A DNA stretch of 64,000 nucleotides from Glandiceps talaboti (GCF_964340395.1 NC_135562.1:12346543-12410542), one strand, 5' to 3'; shown: positions 1 to 10,670, counted from the first letter of the stretch. Notes: generated from the sequence alone by a model not told the origin. Program-made: numbers and translations.

Positions 1-392
1 ACATTTTGATGATCTCATCAAATGTAGGAAGTGGTTTCTAATCTTTGTCACATTTGTACCAAAGAACAGATCATGTACATTTTGATGATCTCATCAAATG
101 AAGGAAGTGGTTTCTAATTTTTGTCACATTTGTACCAAAGAACAGATCATGTACATTTTGATGATCTCATCAAATGAAGGAAGTGGTTTCTAATCTTTGT
201 CACATTTGTACCAAAGAACAGATCATGTACATTTTGATGATCTCATCAAATGAAGGAAGTGGTTTCTAATCTTTGTCACATTTGTACCAAAGAACAGATC
301 ATGTACATTTTGATGATCTCATCAAATTAAGGAAGTGATTTCTAATCTTTGTCACATTTGTACCAAAAAAAAGATCATATACATTTGTGGAT
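1..392. repeat. 76-bp minisatellite, five copies
   Basis: Five head-to-tail copies begin at 1, 77, 153, 229 and 305. Each starts with ACATTTTGATGATCTCATCA and ends with AACAGATCATGT. The first four differ at only a few bases. The fifth is more diverged (AAAAAAAAGATCATATAC) and fades into single-copy sequence near 392. The array is cut by the window edge, so its true length is unknown. Each unit contains a short palindrome, TTTGATGA/TCATCAAA. Confidence 0.95.
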
Positions 393-1589
393 CTCAAACC
401 TTTAAGTAGTTTCAATTTCAAAATCTTAAATTTATGCACGTGGTATCGTAAACAGGAAGTTTTCATTTTCTAGTTTACTCCCAGTAGACACAGTCCTAGC
501 TGTATGCCCATACCTACATGTATGTCAATTGTATCAGCAGTGAATAAGTACAAATACTGAATCTTCTAGTTTTGTATCTCAGTGGACTTTTTCAAGAATT
601 CTGAATTATTGATCAGGCCAGATAGTGTGTTTCTGTTAACCTAATAGTTTAAGCCTCTGACCCTAAACATCTTTATGCATGCAATAAGGTAAAATGGTAA
701 CAATTTACTTCTATTTATGTGTACACCTTCATACTTTTGCCTAATCTGTTGTCACTTTTTAAAAAGATTGTATTCTTGCGAGAAACCAGGTCTTTTTAGA
801 CTATAACAGTACAGTCTGTGTAACCTGTTTGCCTACTTAACTTATAATTGTCTTCATTTACTTCTTATACACCTCATCAAACTCTCACAGAAGTATTATG
901 ACCGACGAGTATCTTAATTATCTTGGGGGTCAAAGTGATTTTTTGAAAAATTAAAAAAAAATCAAATACAATAAAATTCCAACCTCCCTTAATGGTAACC
1001 CTACTTTCTGAAGTCATGTTATCAGAAACAAACATTTTTTTATTTTTGTTTGCCTTATATTAGACTGAGTGTAATTATATCCACATTGTCAAGCTTACAC
1101 AGTTGTCATCCCTCGAAGTACATGTAGTCTATTACTGTGTATGCCACTATAAGAGTTTTAGTTTGTGTGTGTGTGTGTGTTTTTGCTTGACAAAATCTAC
1201 AATGTCACTTAATATGTATTGCAAACAGTCTTGAGTTTAGCTTATAAATGATCCCGACTAAACATGAGTTTACTATGAAATGTGTTTAATAGCATAAATA
1301 TCTGAAAACGAGTCACAGTGTGTGTACATGAGTATATTATTGATTGACTGATTGATTGATTGGTTGGTTGATTGGTTGATTGCTTTATAATTGATTGATG
1401 GTTCAATCATTGGTGGTTACACAATAGTGAATCTGAACAGAGACTCATTCTCATTTCAGAAATGACAGAATCTGTCATGTTCTCACCTGATACTAAAGAG
1501 TCAGTGGGCAGTAGGTGTCAAAGGGGTCAGAAGGGGGAATATTATGGGATGTTTGCTTTAATAGGTTCAGTCAAATGGCAAAGCATTTT
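393..1589. other. AT-rich stretch without a gene
   Basis: No credible reading frame or RNA gene is visible. It holds a short GT run at 1161-1184, an A run near 949-961 and a degenerate TGAT/TGGT simple repeat at 1340-1401. Confidence 0.6.
1340..1401. repeat. TGAT/TGGT tetranucleotide repeat
   Basis: Imperfect four-base repeat (TGATTGATTGGTTGGTTGAT) of about 60 bp, a microsatellite with substitutions. Confidence 0.85.
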
Positions 1590-1640
1590 GCAAGCTCCAT
1601 TCTTGTATACTCCCCAGGGAGTTGAGGAAGTATAAAATAG
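1590..1640 (+). mobile_element. SINE fragment, family S1
   Basis: The block CCCCAGGGAGTTGAGGAAGT and its flanks match the middle of the full S1 copies at 13089-13445 (+) and 11692-12060 (-). Only about 45 bp are recognisable, with no tRNA-like head or ATT tail nearby, so this is an old truncated copy. Confidence 0.55.
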
Positions 1641-1849
1641 GCTATGTATGATTATATGTCTGTGGCATATGGGTAATGATTGCACGGCAATTTCAGCAAA
1701 GTGTGGAAAAGGATTTCATCAGAGTTATGGAAAAGGGCTAAAGAAGTTCACTAGTGTTGTTTACACCTAATTCTCAATTTTAAAAGGACATGCCATTTTA
1801 ATGCCAATAATGTTAGATGATAGATTTGTTCAAGTCAGACTTGGAAGAG

Positions 1850-1925
1850 ATTGTACCTTTAAGGCCCATGAGTCATTCCCAGACTCTTGCATTAGTGCAA
1901 TGATGTCAGTGGAGCCATAGGGATA
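1850..1925 (+). mobile_element. SINE fragment, family S2
   Basis: From AAGGCCCATGAG to TCAGTGGAGCCATAGGGAT this segment aligns with the reverse complement of 13450-13545 and with the two halves flanking the MITE at 49730-50041. It is diverged and truncated, lacking a recognisable A box. Confidence 0.5.
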
Positions 1926-2595
1926 AATACATGTACCGGTAGGATCATTCTTTTGGTCAGTAAGTTTTTTTATAGTGTTGCAAGACCACTATTTTCTCAC
2001 GCAAATTTTAATCCTAATCTAACACTGGGCACAGAAGTTCACTTTTAGCTTTTACTAATACCTGAATGTCTTACTCTAAAGTGTATTCAAGATGCCACTC
2101 ATTTTAAGAATGTATTGAAATTTGGATTCTATAGGACAGTGTTCACTAGAAGTTCTTAGGTCAGAAGTCAATGCATTTGGTAAGTCATGGCAGGTAAAAT
2201 GCCATTGATTAACATAATTATTGACTGTCATCAATTAAGTAGTCACAATTGCCGTCACTAATAAATCAAGGCTAAATTTCACTCTGATCCATTCTTTCAG
2301 TTTCATTATCAGCCCAATAGCATACTAAGAATAATTATCACCATATTTGGCTTGATGTTGCACACAACCGAAATGTGGCCCATCGCCTACTTATTGCAAA
2401 ATACAGGTGGCGCTCATCTTGTGTTTGTTCCAGTGAGTGCTGTTTTGTTATATTCGAAAATGTGATGACAGTGTCCTTTTTCGCATGAAAAACAATATTT
2501 ACATCCTCCATTTTTGATGTGTGCGATCAGTTATGCATTATGGGTGATACACCATCTTGGCGAGGTGTCATACCCTAGTCAGCACACAATCGTCC
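1926..2595. other. No gene seen
   Basis: Single-copy-looking AT-rich DNA. I see no frame, hairpin or tandem repeat worth naming. Confidence 0.5.
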
Positions 2596-2990
2596 ACAGC
2601 GTACATGAATTACCTAACTGTGTATTCAATCTTATCTCGATTAAAATCGAGTCATGTCGTCTCCAACATGTGATTGGGTGATGACATTTGATAGCTCGAC
2701 GTTAAGTGACGCACAGGAAGGACTTACTAAATGATCATACAAAGGCTAAACACAGCGTACATAAATTACCACAAGTATTCAAGATTAAATTCAGTCATGG
2801 CATCTCCTACATGAGTTGTCCACAGCATTTGATAACTCAACCAAAGTCACTCTTAGCAAACCATAGTACCAAATCAAATGCACAAAGGCTGAACGCAGCA
2901 GCGTGCATAAATTACCACAATTAAATCGAATCACGTTCATCGGATTGGTACACAACATTCAATACCTTGAGGAAAGTCACTCAAGTTCAG
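2596..2990. repeat. Degenerate ~150-bp tandem repeat, three copies
   Basis: Related blocks begin at 2596, 2752 and about 2898. Each contains an ACAGCGTACATRAATTACC-like start, a GTCRTGTCATC-like middle and a CAAAGTCACTC-like segment. Spacing is 156 then about 146 bp. A 72-codon frame crossing 2706-2924 follows the repeat and has no other support. Confidence 0.65.
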
Positions 2991-3068
2991 TGAAAATGGT
3001 AATAATTTTGCCAAAGGCTGATATCACCAAATGTGTATTTAAATGAGTAAATTGTTCACATCACTGCA

Positions 3069-3400
3069 ATGGCATCCTGCCCAAAAGGTATAGGTAGTGC
3101 TGTCTTTGAAATGCCACAATGGGACTGCTGTCGGGATGTGTTTATGGAATGTTTTGAGCAGTACCACAAAAGCAGGGTGGATGAATCAGCTCAAGTCATC
3201 AGCAGTTCTGGGGATGTTGTTTATCTTGGGTACATAAAGCTGGTCAGTGAACCAAAATAACTGTTAGAGTACCATCAAGCCAGGCATAGTGTTAGCTTTG
3301 TGTTTACGGAAGGTTACCACAATAGTAGGGTGTATGAATGAGTTCAAGTCATCAGTAGTTCTGAGGAGGTTGTTTATGGTGCGTGAGCAGTGAGTATGAA
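3069..3400 (+). repeat. Diverged direct duplication containing a 63-codon frame
   Basis: A short frame runs from ATG at 3069 to a stop at 3258-3260 (starts MASCPKGIGSAVFEM). Its 3' part, near 3155-3230, recurs at about 3315-3390 (TCAAGTCATCAGTAGTTCTG). The second copy keeps a similar reading (VQVISSSEEVVYG) but has an in-frame stop. This is a diverged direct repeat about 165 bp apart. Shared residues may only reflect shared DNA. No known domain is recognised. Confidence 0.4.
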
Positions 3401-3473
3401 GTGTCCTCTTTGTACTGTTGTAATCTTATATTAAAACCATAACTAAATCTTTGTATATATGATTTATTAATAG

Positions 3474-3570
3474 AAAGACATTGAGAGGTGGATTGGGTGC
3501 ACTTATGGTTTTGTTATCAATCAGATCTTCCCTGGAACCAAGCATGCAAATGTTTCAGACTGCATGCTAA
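3474..3570 (+). other. Candidate internal exon, 97 bp
   Basis: An AG acceptor (ATTTATTAATAG) ends at 3473 and a GTGAGT donor begins at 3571. One frame is open across all 97 bp and reads KDIERWIGCTYGFVINQIFP and onward to HANVSDCML. The residue mix (W, C, Y, G, P) looks protein-like for AT-rich DNA. A second frame is nearly open but hits TAA at the donor. I do not recognise the family and see no partner exon nearby. The acceptor has only a modest pyrimidine tract, so chance is possible. Confidence 0.25.
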
Positions 3571-3663
3571 GTGAGTAAATTCTTATATTTGTAGGCAATT
3601 TTCAGATATTTAATAGAGGAAAGTGATACTAAATATAATTTACCATGCATGAGTCATTTAAAA

Positions 3664-3990
3664 AAAAAATGGAATGTATACTCTGGTCGTTCTATGTCAC
3701 AACAACGCACGTCTGTGTCACGACTATGCGTATCTTTGTGACAGGTTCTGCTGTGTTCAAAGTATAAGTCAAAATGTTCAAAAGTACCATTACTTTCCCC
3801 GATTTTTCTTTGATATTACTGGGACTGGTATAATTATGTTATTCTCTAATATTTTTCTTCATTCTGCCAGAAAATATTTGTGACCAAAGGGTTGTCACTA
3901 CGAGTTGCTAGATGGGTAGTGATCAAGACCCCTTAGGTAACTCGCATTTTCCTTAGCTGAACAAAGAAAAATATTGGCGAAATTGACATC
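3664..3990 (+). mobile_element. Palindromic MITE-like element, family A, copy 1
   Basis: One of six related copies (others near 5470, 8680, 21486, 34330 and 49195). The left part carries GGTCGTTCTATGTCAC and TTCAAAG...AGTCAAAATG blocks. The right part is a long imperfect palindrome with arms running from TCTAATATTTTTCTTCATTC to AACAAAGAAAAATATTGGCG, centred on TTGTCACTACGAG / GGGTAGTGATCAA. A 69-codon frame at 3674-3883 is just the left part translated, since the copy at 5580-5780 (-) gives nearly the same peptide. Confidence 0.85.
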
Positions 3991-4690
3991 TAAATATTCC
4001 GCAATATTTTTATTTGTTCAGCAGACGACAACTCAAGTGACAAAAGGTGTCATGCCACTTTGAGTCAAAGACAAAATCCAAACATTATTGATTATATATA
4101 CATAATATACTCATTAAATATCATGGCAATTGGTCCTGCAGTTTTTGACTTTAAGTTGTTTACACACACACACACACACACAGACAGACAGATAGACAGA
4201 CAGACAGACAGACGGACACACTTTGCCATGCCTATAGCACTACTGAACCTTATCAGTTCAGTTGAGTTAAAAGGAGGGGAAAACAATCAAGTATACAGAA
4301 TTGCAAGTATCTGAGTGTGTCCTCCTTTTATCTTCACCTTTGAACATCCAGTGAAAGTGCGATGAACAATTCACAGTAAAACGGAATAAGAATGATTTAT
4401 ATGACAGATTTTGATAATGTCATTGAGATAATACTTTACTAAAACATTTCAATTTTTCATAGTATTGCCATCAATCTTTTAGCCTCAAATGTCTGAGTAC
4501 AGCTTCTCAAAGTTGGTGTAACTGTAGCTGCATGTATTTTTGTGCTAGATATATTTCTAATAGCTGAATATGCGCTTAATGGCAAGACAGGGGTAATAAA
4601 AGGCCCCCTAACTTTGTGGGGTTACAGTCAAACTTGAATGTGTAAAGTGAACAATGCAGTGATTACTCTATGAAAATCTTTCACAATAAT
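3668..4690 (+). repeat. Left member of an inverted, permuted duplication (A then B)
   Basis: Segment A (3668-4094) is followed by segment B (4106-4690). Both recur in reverse complement at 5368-5784 and 5785-6366. A runs beyond the family A element to AATCCAAACATTATTGATTA. B runs from ATACTCATTAAATATCATGG to TATGAAAATCTTTCACAATA. Read in the same orientation, the order is A-B here and B-A in the right member. Confidence 0.85.
4162..4215. repeat. AC/CAGA compound microsatellite
   Basis: An AC run followed by CAGA units inside segment B. The matching site in the other member (6268-6311) has TGTC and GT runs of different length, as expected for slippage after duplication. Confidence 0.9.
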
Positions 4691-5367
4691 GAGCAGCTGG
4701 TGATTTTGGTAATAAATTTGTTATGTGTGGATGTGTGAATGTCTTGGGAATGTGTGTTTTGTTACAAAAAGTTGATATTTATACATAGTATACAAATTTG
4801 GACAAAACATGATCAGACTGGGGCTTGTTCATTACTCGTAGTAAAAATCCATTAGGATTTATTACTCTTAATTAATCAAGATTAGAACATGGCCATCACC
4901 ACCTTCAAAAGGTATTTTTTCTGTGGAAAGAAATCCTATACATTACACATATTATGCAAATCAAACAAAACTGCCATTCTACCCAAAGTTTTTGTGCACC
5001 AAAATGAATATGTTTACAGTGTACTTTATAAATATTTGAAAATCAAATGTCAGTGTATAGTTTCTTGAAGTTGGAGTACCATGAACACAATGAATATTTT
5101 AACATCAAATTGGTTAATTTTCTTTAAGTTGTTGACATACGATGTGCAAGCCACATTGTACACATTTAAGCAGGAAATGCAGGTTTTATTTTCTGGCCTG
5201 CCTGGTGTTTTTACGTCACAGTTCCATGGTGCTTGAAATGTGAGTCAAAACTCGGACTACTTAAGTCAAAACAATCAAAATTGCTATTCTTTTTTCCATA
5301 AGTTTCTTAAATTAAGTCTGCATAATGTACACTATTCTCTGTCACTTCCCTTTATTCAGCGGCAAAA
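4691..5367. other. Unique spacer between the inverted members
   Basis: About 680 bp not found elsewhere in the window. AT-rich, no frame of note. It separates the two members of the duplication. Confidence 0.55.
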
Positions 5368-6279
5368 TAATCAATAATGTTTGGGTTTTGTCTTTGACTC
5401 AAAGTGGCATGACACCTTTTGTCACTTGAATTGTCATCTGCTGAACAAATAAAAATACTGGGGAATATTTAGATGTCAATTTCCCCAATGTTTTTTCTTT
5501 GTTCAGCTAAGGAAAATGCGAGTTACCTAAGTGGTCTTTGTCACTACTCATCTAGCAACTCGTAGTGACAGCCCTTAGGTCACAAATATTTTCTGGCTGA
5601 ATGAAGAAAAATATTGGAGAATAACATAATTATACCAGTGCCAGTAATATCAAAGAAAAATCGGGGAAAGTAATGGTACTTTTGAACATTTTGACTTATA
5701 TTTCGAACACAGTAGAACCAGTCACATAGATACGCGTAGTCATGACACAGACGTGCATTTTTGTGACACAAAACGACCAAAGAATATATTGTGATAGATT
5801 TTCATAGAGAAATTGCTGCATTGTTCACTTTACGCATTCAAGTTTGACTGTAACTCCCACAAAGTTAGGGGGCCTTTTATTACCCCTGTCTTGCCATTAA
5901 GCGCATATTCAGCTATTAGAAATATATCTAGCACAAAAATACTTGCAGCTACAGTATATATGTTACACCAACTTTGAGAAACTGCACACAGACATTTGAG
6001 GCTAAAAGATTGATGGCAATACTATGAAAAATTGAAAAGTTTTTAGTAAAGTATTATCTCAATGACATTATCAAAATCTTTCTGTCATATAAATCATTCT
6101 TATTCCGTTTTACTGTGAATTGTTCATCGCACTTTCACTGGATGTTCAAAGGTGAAGACAAAAGGAGGACACACTCAGATACTTGCAATTCTGTATACTT
6201 GATTGTTTTCCCCTCCTTTTTAGCACAACTGAACTGATTAGGTTCAGTAGTGCTATAGGCATGGCAGTGTCTGTCTGTC

Positions 6280-6311
<32 letters not shown>

Positions 6312-6366
6312 AACAACTTAAAGTCAAAAACTGCTGGACCATTTGCCATGATATTTAGTGAGTATA
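5368..6366 (-). repeat. Right member of the inverted, permuted duplication (A' then B')
   Basis: A' occupies 5368-5784 and B' 5785-6366, both reverse-complementary to the left member. A' and B' abut directly near 5785 (CGACCAAAGAATATATTGTG). In the left member A and B meet at their other ends. Divergence is about ten percent by eye. Confidence 0.85.
5470..5795 (-). mobile_element. Palindromic MITE-like element, family A, copy 2
   Basis: Lies inside A'. The hairpin core is GTGGTCTTTGTCACTACTCA / TCGTAGTGACAGCCCTTAGG. The 5580-5780 minus-strand frame is element sequence. Compared with copies 4 and 5, the outer left end (CCATATTTTT...GCGTGGTATA) is missing, replaced by segment B'. Confidence 0.85.
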
Positions 6367-6449
6367 TTACCTTGGGTGTCTTGTTGGGAAATTGTTCAAA
6401 TCAAAATGATCTTACCACAGATGTGTGAGTCAAAAAATGTGGTTTTTGG

Positions 6450-6920
6450 TAAAAAACAAACAAACCATAAACTCCAAAACTACTGGACAGATCGGTCTGA
6501 AACTTTGGTGGGAATATTCATAGGGGTGCTTAGATTAAGAATTGTTTATGACATGATTCCAAAAGTGATATGCAAATTAGAGCTAAAAATGTGTCTTTTT
6601 GGTCAAAAATCATCATTCCAAAACTACTGAGCAGATTGGGCTGAAATTTGGTATTAATTCTTAGAGGTATTAGAAATTCTTAGTTGTATTAAAATTAAGA
6701 ATTGGTGATGTCATGATGATCCCATCAGTGATATGCAAATTAGGGCTTAAAATGAGTCTTTTTTGTCAAAAATTTATTATTCCCAAACTACTAAGCAGAT
6801 TGGGCTGAAATTTAATAGGGAAGCGTCTGGGGATGTGCAGATGTATTTGCAACATGATGATGATGATCCCATTGGCGATATGCATATTAGAAATAAAAAT
6901 CTCAACTTTGTTCAAAAACA
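6450..6920 (+). repeat. Diverged ~140-bp tandem repeat, three units
   Basis: Three units share AAAACTACTGRRCAGATYGG, then a TTTGGT-like block, then GATATGCAAATTAG and a TCTTTTTGGTCAAAAAT-like block (anchors near 6478, 6611 and 6788). Spacing varies because of small indels. The 81-90 codon frames here are side effects of the repeat. Confidence 0.7.
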
Positions 6921-6999
6921 TATACCTTGAAAACTGCATGGTAAATGGGCTTAATCTTGGGGATGTTTCTGGAGGGTTATTCTGCAGTTATTGTTCAAA

Positions 7000-7290
7000 A
7001 CATTTTGACAAAACTGGCCATAGCAACCATGAATATACCCTTAGCAACAGTGAAATGATGATGCATATTACAAAGATAACAACAAGGATTGGTAGGTAAG
7101 TGAATAAGGATTATAAAAATGTATGCAAATATGCCTAGTAACAAGACTATGCACATAGCAACAGCCAAGTCAATAGTCAATTGATGGTGTATATTGTACA
7201 GATAATGGATTATTAGGCAAGTAAACATTCAAAAAATGTAAGCAAACATGCCAAGCAACAAGACCACGCCCATAGCAACAGCCAAATACA
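7000..7290 (+). repeat. Diverged ~125-bp tandem repeat, two to three units
   Basis: Blocks GCCATAGCAACC, GGTAGGTAAGTGAA and ATGCAAATATGCC recur as GCACATAGCAACAGCC, TTAGGCAAGTAAAC and AAGCAAACATGCC, and again as CCCATAGCAACAGCC. A GTAAGT at 7096 sits in the unit, so it is not read as a splice donor. Confidence 0.65.
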
Positions 7291-7299
7291 GTTGTGCAA

Positions 7300-7524
7300 A
7301 AAGTGAATACGTTGTTGAATTTTGACCCAGAACAAGGGAAATACATATTGCTACTTATGTCACTTACTGAATAATGTCCATACATGATGTAAAAATTCAC
7401 TATATTTACAGTAGCTCAGAAACCAAGAACAACCAGTCAAGTATCTGTCCCGTTATTATCAAATATGACCATTCTGCTGGTATCTTCATATTTCTGGGTC
7501 AAAATTCAACAACGTATTCACTTT
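7300..7524. mobile_element. Hairpin element with perfect 31-bp inverted termini
   Basis: The 31 bp at 7300-7330 (starting AAAGTGAATACGTTGTTGAA) are the exact reverse complement of 7494-7524, enclosing 163 bp. This fits a small non-autonomous DNA transposon or recent inverted duplication. No clear target-site duplication is visible. Confidence 0.75.
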
Positions 7525-7705
7525 ACACGTAAGTCACATAGAAATGAAGTATTTAAAGTTCAGTGGGAGGGGTGTCATCTACTGAGACTTGTTGCATTAT
7601 AAATTCATAATTGAACATGAAGTAAAGAAGGCAGAATATTGGTCTCATAATGATAAATGTATTGCTATTAGTAATTACAGGGAAATATGAAAACATGGTT
7701 TTAGT

Positions 7706-7720
7706 GGGGGGGGGGGGGGG
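7706..7720 (+). repeat. G15 homopolymer
   Basis: Fifteen consecutive G residues in AT-rich surroundings. Similar runs occur at 31980-31994, 62649-62662 and, as C, at 63379-63394. Confidence 0.9.
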
Positions 7721-7774
7721 CTCTAAAAATGCATTTTTGAGATTGGAATTTCTATGAATGTTCTCAATCATCTA

Positions 7775-8340
7775 GGTATGAAGTTGATTAGGAGACTAAG
7801 GTATGAAGTTGATTAGGAGACTAAGGTATGAAGTTGATTAGGAGACTAAAGGTATGAAGTTGATTAGGAGACTAAAGTTATGAAGTTGATTAGGAGACTA
7901 AGGCATGAAGTTGATTAGGAGTTGATTAGGAGACTAAGGTATGAAGTTGATTAGGAGACTAAAGGTATGAAGTTGATTAGGAGACTAAGGTATGATGTTG
8001 ATTAGGAGACTAAGGTATGAAGTTGATTAGGAGACAAAGGTATGAAGTTGATTAGGAGACTAAAGGTATGAAGTTGATTAGGAGACTAAGGTATGAAGTT
8101 AATTAGGAGACTAAAGGTATGAAGTTGATTAGGAGACTAAGGTATGAAGTTGATTAGGAGACTAAGGCATGAAGTTAATTAGGAGACTAAAGGTATGAAG
8201 TTGATTAGGAGACTAAGGTATGAACTTGATTAGGAGACTACGGTATGAAGTTGATTAGGAGACTAAAGTTATGAAGTTGATTAGGAGACTAAGGTATGAA
8301 GTTGATGAGGAGACTAAGGTATGAAGTTAATTAGGAGACT
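7775..8340. repeat. 25/26-bp minisatellite, about 22 copies
   Basis: Units start GGTATGAAGTTGATTAGGAG and end ACTAA, with an extra A in some copies giving 26 bp. Sparse substitutions (GGCATG, GTTATG, GATGAGG) and a partial unit near 7920 show internal rearrangement. The array ends exactly where the hairpin element at 8341 begins. Confidence 0.95.
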
Positions 8341-8501
8341 ATAATTTGTCCTACTGGACTATACTAGCTGTTGTTTTGAATGGCAACAGTTTCAGTTACA
8401 GCCGTATATGTTAAACAGGAGGAGCCTTCTCTTAATAGGGGAGGACATGAAACTGTTGCCATTCAAAACAAAAGCTCGTCCAGTAGGCTATAGATTATAA
8501 T
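8341..8501. mobile_element. Hairpin element, arms of about 53 bp
   Basis: ATAATTTGTCCTACTGGACT...GAATGGCAACAGTTTCA at 8341-8393 pairs imperfectly with TGAAACTGTTGCCATTCAAA...GTAGGCTATAGATTATAAT at 8448-8501, with a loop of about 55 bp. It abuts the minisatellite directly. Confidence 0.75.
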
Positions 8502-8679
8502 TATGTTACTACATTTACTATCATTAAAATCAGTAGTATTAAGTCTTTATAATGAAAATGAATTGATTAACAGTTACACTTTAGATTAACTTATTCCTAA
8601 AGTGACATTTATTAAGATTTTGACTCTTCCTCGAATTTGAATGATTTGAAATTATATAATATGTAGTTATGCCATATTG

Positions 8680-8966
8680 TGAAGTCTACAGAAAATATGG
8701 ATTATATATACTACATTGTGACAAGTCTGTGTTTATGTCACTGGACTGCAGTACTCAAAATGTCTTAAACAACATTAGTTTTTATGTTTAAAAAAAAATT
8801 ATGTTTGCCGGGGTACAACAATTTATATTATATTCTTCAATATTTTAGTTCATTCAGCCAGAAAATATTCATGACCCAAGAGTTTGTCACTACTTGTCTA
8901 GCAGCTCATAGTGACAGACCCCTTAGTATTTTGGCTGAAGGGATGAAAATGTTGGGGAATTATTAT
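8680..8966 (+). mobile_element. Palindromic MITE-like element, family A, copy 3 (degenerate)
   Basis: Left part has GAAAATATGGATTATATA and TGTGTTTATGTCACTGG. The palindrome is recognisable around AAGAGTTTGTCACTACTTGT / CTCATAGTGACAGACCCCTT. Outer arms are eroded (CTTCAATATTTTAGTTCATT; AAAATGTTGGGGAATTATTA). A 74-codon frame at 8784-9008 lies in it and is not a gene. Confidence 0.75.
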
Positions 8967-10252
8967 CTAATTGTCTGTTTTTCACTTTTTGTAACAAGGA
9001 AACACTGAATGAGTAAAATTATTGAATTATAACTTTTAGAAAACTGTTACTGTTGTAATTTACCAACTGTTGAAATTGCCTGGAGTGACTGTATTGCTGC
9101 ATCATAATTAACAGACATTTTTTGAAAGGGAGAGTCAGCCAAGAAATTTAGTTTATTGATATAAAACTTCATGCTCAAATGTCTTAATAATCATACATAA
9201 CTAGCCACAATTGACAAATTTGTAGAAAATCAGTTAATACAAAAAAAAAACTTACCTAAGTGCCTAAATCTCCATGTATCATCAGCTTCATACTCTTAAC
9301 AAAGTCCTTAAACAGGTAAGAGAACAAAAACAGCAGTACAAGTTGTAACACTCGGCCGTTTTTTACTGCTCAATAAATTATGTAGTTTTGCCAACTCAAA
9401 AATCTAAATGTTAAGGTCAAATATAAGATGTTGAATTATAGTGGGTGTGTGGGTTGGTTGTGTGTGTGTGTGTGGGCATCTCCCTCATATCTAGGCCATG
9501 CATTCATACAGATTACTCCCACACCTAATACTAACTTGCATGTTACGCTCTATCGAATGTGTAAATTTTATTCACTGTGATTGGAAAATTTCTTCCTTTT
9601 CATAGTCACTATACAGTTTAAGGTTTTAGTCAAAAAGCCACCGATTTACAGAAAATGAAAGTATAGTTTTATAGTCATATGTTGTTATCTTTTGATAAAA
9701 TATGTTCTTGTTCACATTCGTGATGATCCTCAGTTGGGTGTCTTACTTTGATCTGAGTCTTCTGCATTAGAAAATTTCATATCAAAATATTTTTTCTCGG
9801 ATATGTGTCTTCCCTTAATTTAAGGAAAATATAAACTATAATTATATTACACAATCAGCACATTTGAGTTCTCGAAAAGTAACATACAGGCTGTATGAAG
9901 GTTCAGCTAGATGAAATCACACGCAGTGTTTCAAGTGATTTATAATCACAAAATAAAGACCCATGATGAGTCAGAAAATCAACCATACACATGGTGTGTT
10001 AATGTCAAAGTTTGAAATGCCCTACTTTCTGTATGACCTTGACAAGGATAGAAAGTGAAAGTCACAGTAGAATTAGGTCAAACTTAGATTTGACCATGAA
10101 CTGCAGTTATATCGTTTTACATTTGTGTGGGAAGATCCTACGTTGTCGTGTGATGTTTGCATTTTCATTACTCCACAGACTTGAAAGAATGTGTTGTAGG
10201 CATATACATGTATGTTAATAATTCAACTAAATACATCAGCATCTCTTTCTTA
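8967..10252. other. AT-rich stretch without a supported gene
   Basis: Contains a GT-rich run near 9445-9477 and an A run at 9241-9250. A 51-bp block at 9256-9306 (-) is bracketed by splice-like signals but ends in a stop codon at the donor, so it is not annotated as an exon. Confidence 0.5.
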
Positions 10253-10472
10253 TATCTCATCTCATCTCATCTCATCTCTTCTCTTCTCATCCCTTCTCCC
10301 ACCTTCCCCTCCCCACCTATTTCCTCTTCTCTTCTCTTCTCCTCTCCTCTCTTCTCTTCTCTTCTCTTCTCTTCGCTTCTCTTCACCTCATCTCTCTTCT
10401 CTTCACCTCACCTCTCTTCTCTTCTCTTCTCTTTTCTCCTCCTCTCCTCTCCTCTCCTCTCCTCTCCTCTGT
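10253..10472. repeat. CTCTT/CTCCT polypyrimidine repeat
   Basis: About 220 bp of almost pure pyrimidine on the plus strand, built from TCTCA, TCTTC and CCTCT pentamers. Such mirror-symmetric tracts can adopt triplex structure. The 95-109 codon serine/leucine-rich frames here are translations of the repeat. Confidence 0.95.
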
Positions 10473-10554
10473 CATTTTGCCAGTGACCGTTTACTTTAAT
10501 GAAACTTCAGCCAGAAATCAGGTGCTAATAGATTAAAGGCTACACTATTATAGA

Positions 10555-10670
10555 CAATGAAACATTGTCACTTTGAAATGGCAAATTAGAAACAAGTGTG
10601 ACATTATTTAAATCCATCTACTCAGTATGGACCTTGATCTCACAATGATGTATATTTTATTCAGCATTTA
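10555..10670 (+). mobile_element. Dispersed repeat fragment, family E
   Basis: CACTTTGAAATGGCAAATTA and GGACCTTGATCTCACAATGA match arms of the palindromic element at 25645-26028 (ACTTTGGAATGGTAAATTT; GACCTTGATCACACAATGG) in the same order. Only one arm is present. Confidence 0.55.

Noticed and set aside
1-392. Regularly spaced repeats as a CRISPR array
   Set aside because: The whole 76-bp unit repeats, with no unique spacers between short repeats, and the context is eukaryotic. The same reasoning applies to the 32, 36, 52 and 113-bp arrays.
3674-5780. Similar 66-69 residue proteins on opposite strands as a gene pair
   Set aside because: Both are translations of the family A element. Stops and frame changes in the other four copies show no coding constraint.
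9256-9306. 51-bp minus-strand exon with a good pyrimidine tract and a GTAAGT donor
   Set aside because: The only open frame ends in TAG exactly at the donor. A GTAAGA donor-like signal also exists on the other strand. Evidence is contradictory.
10157-10499. Serine/leucine-rich proteins of 95 and 109 residues
   Set aside because: They are translations of the CTCTT polypyrimidine repeat, open in two frames at once.
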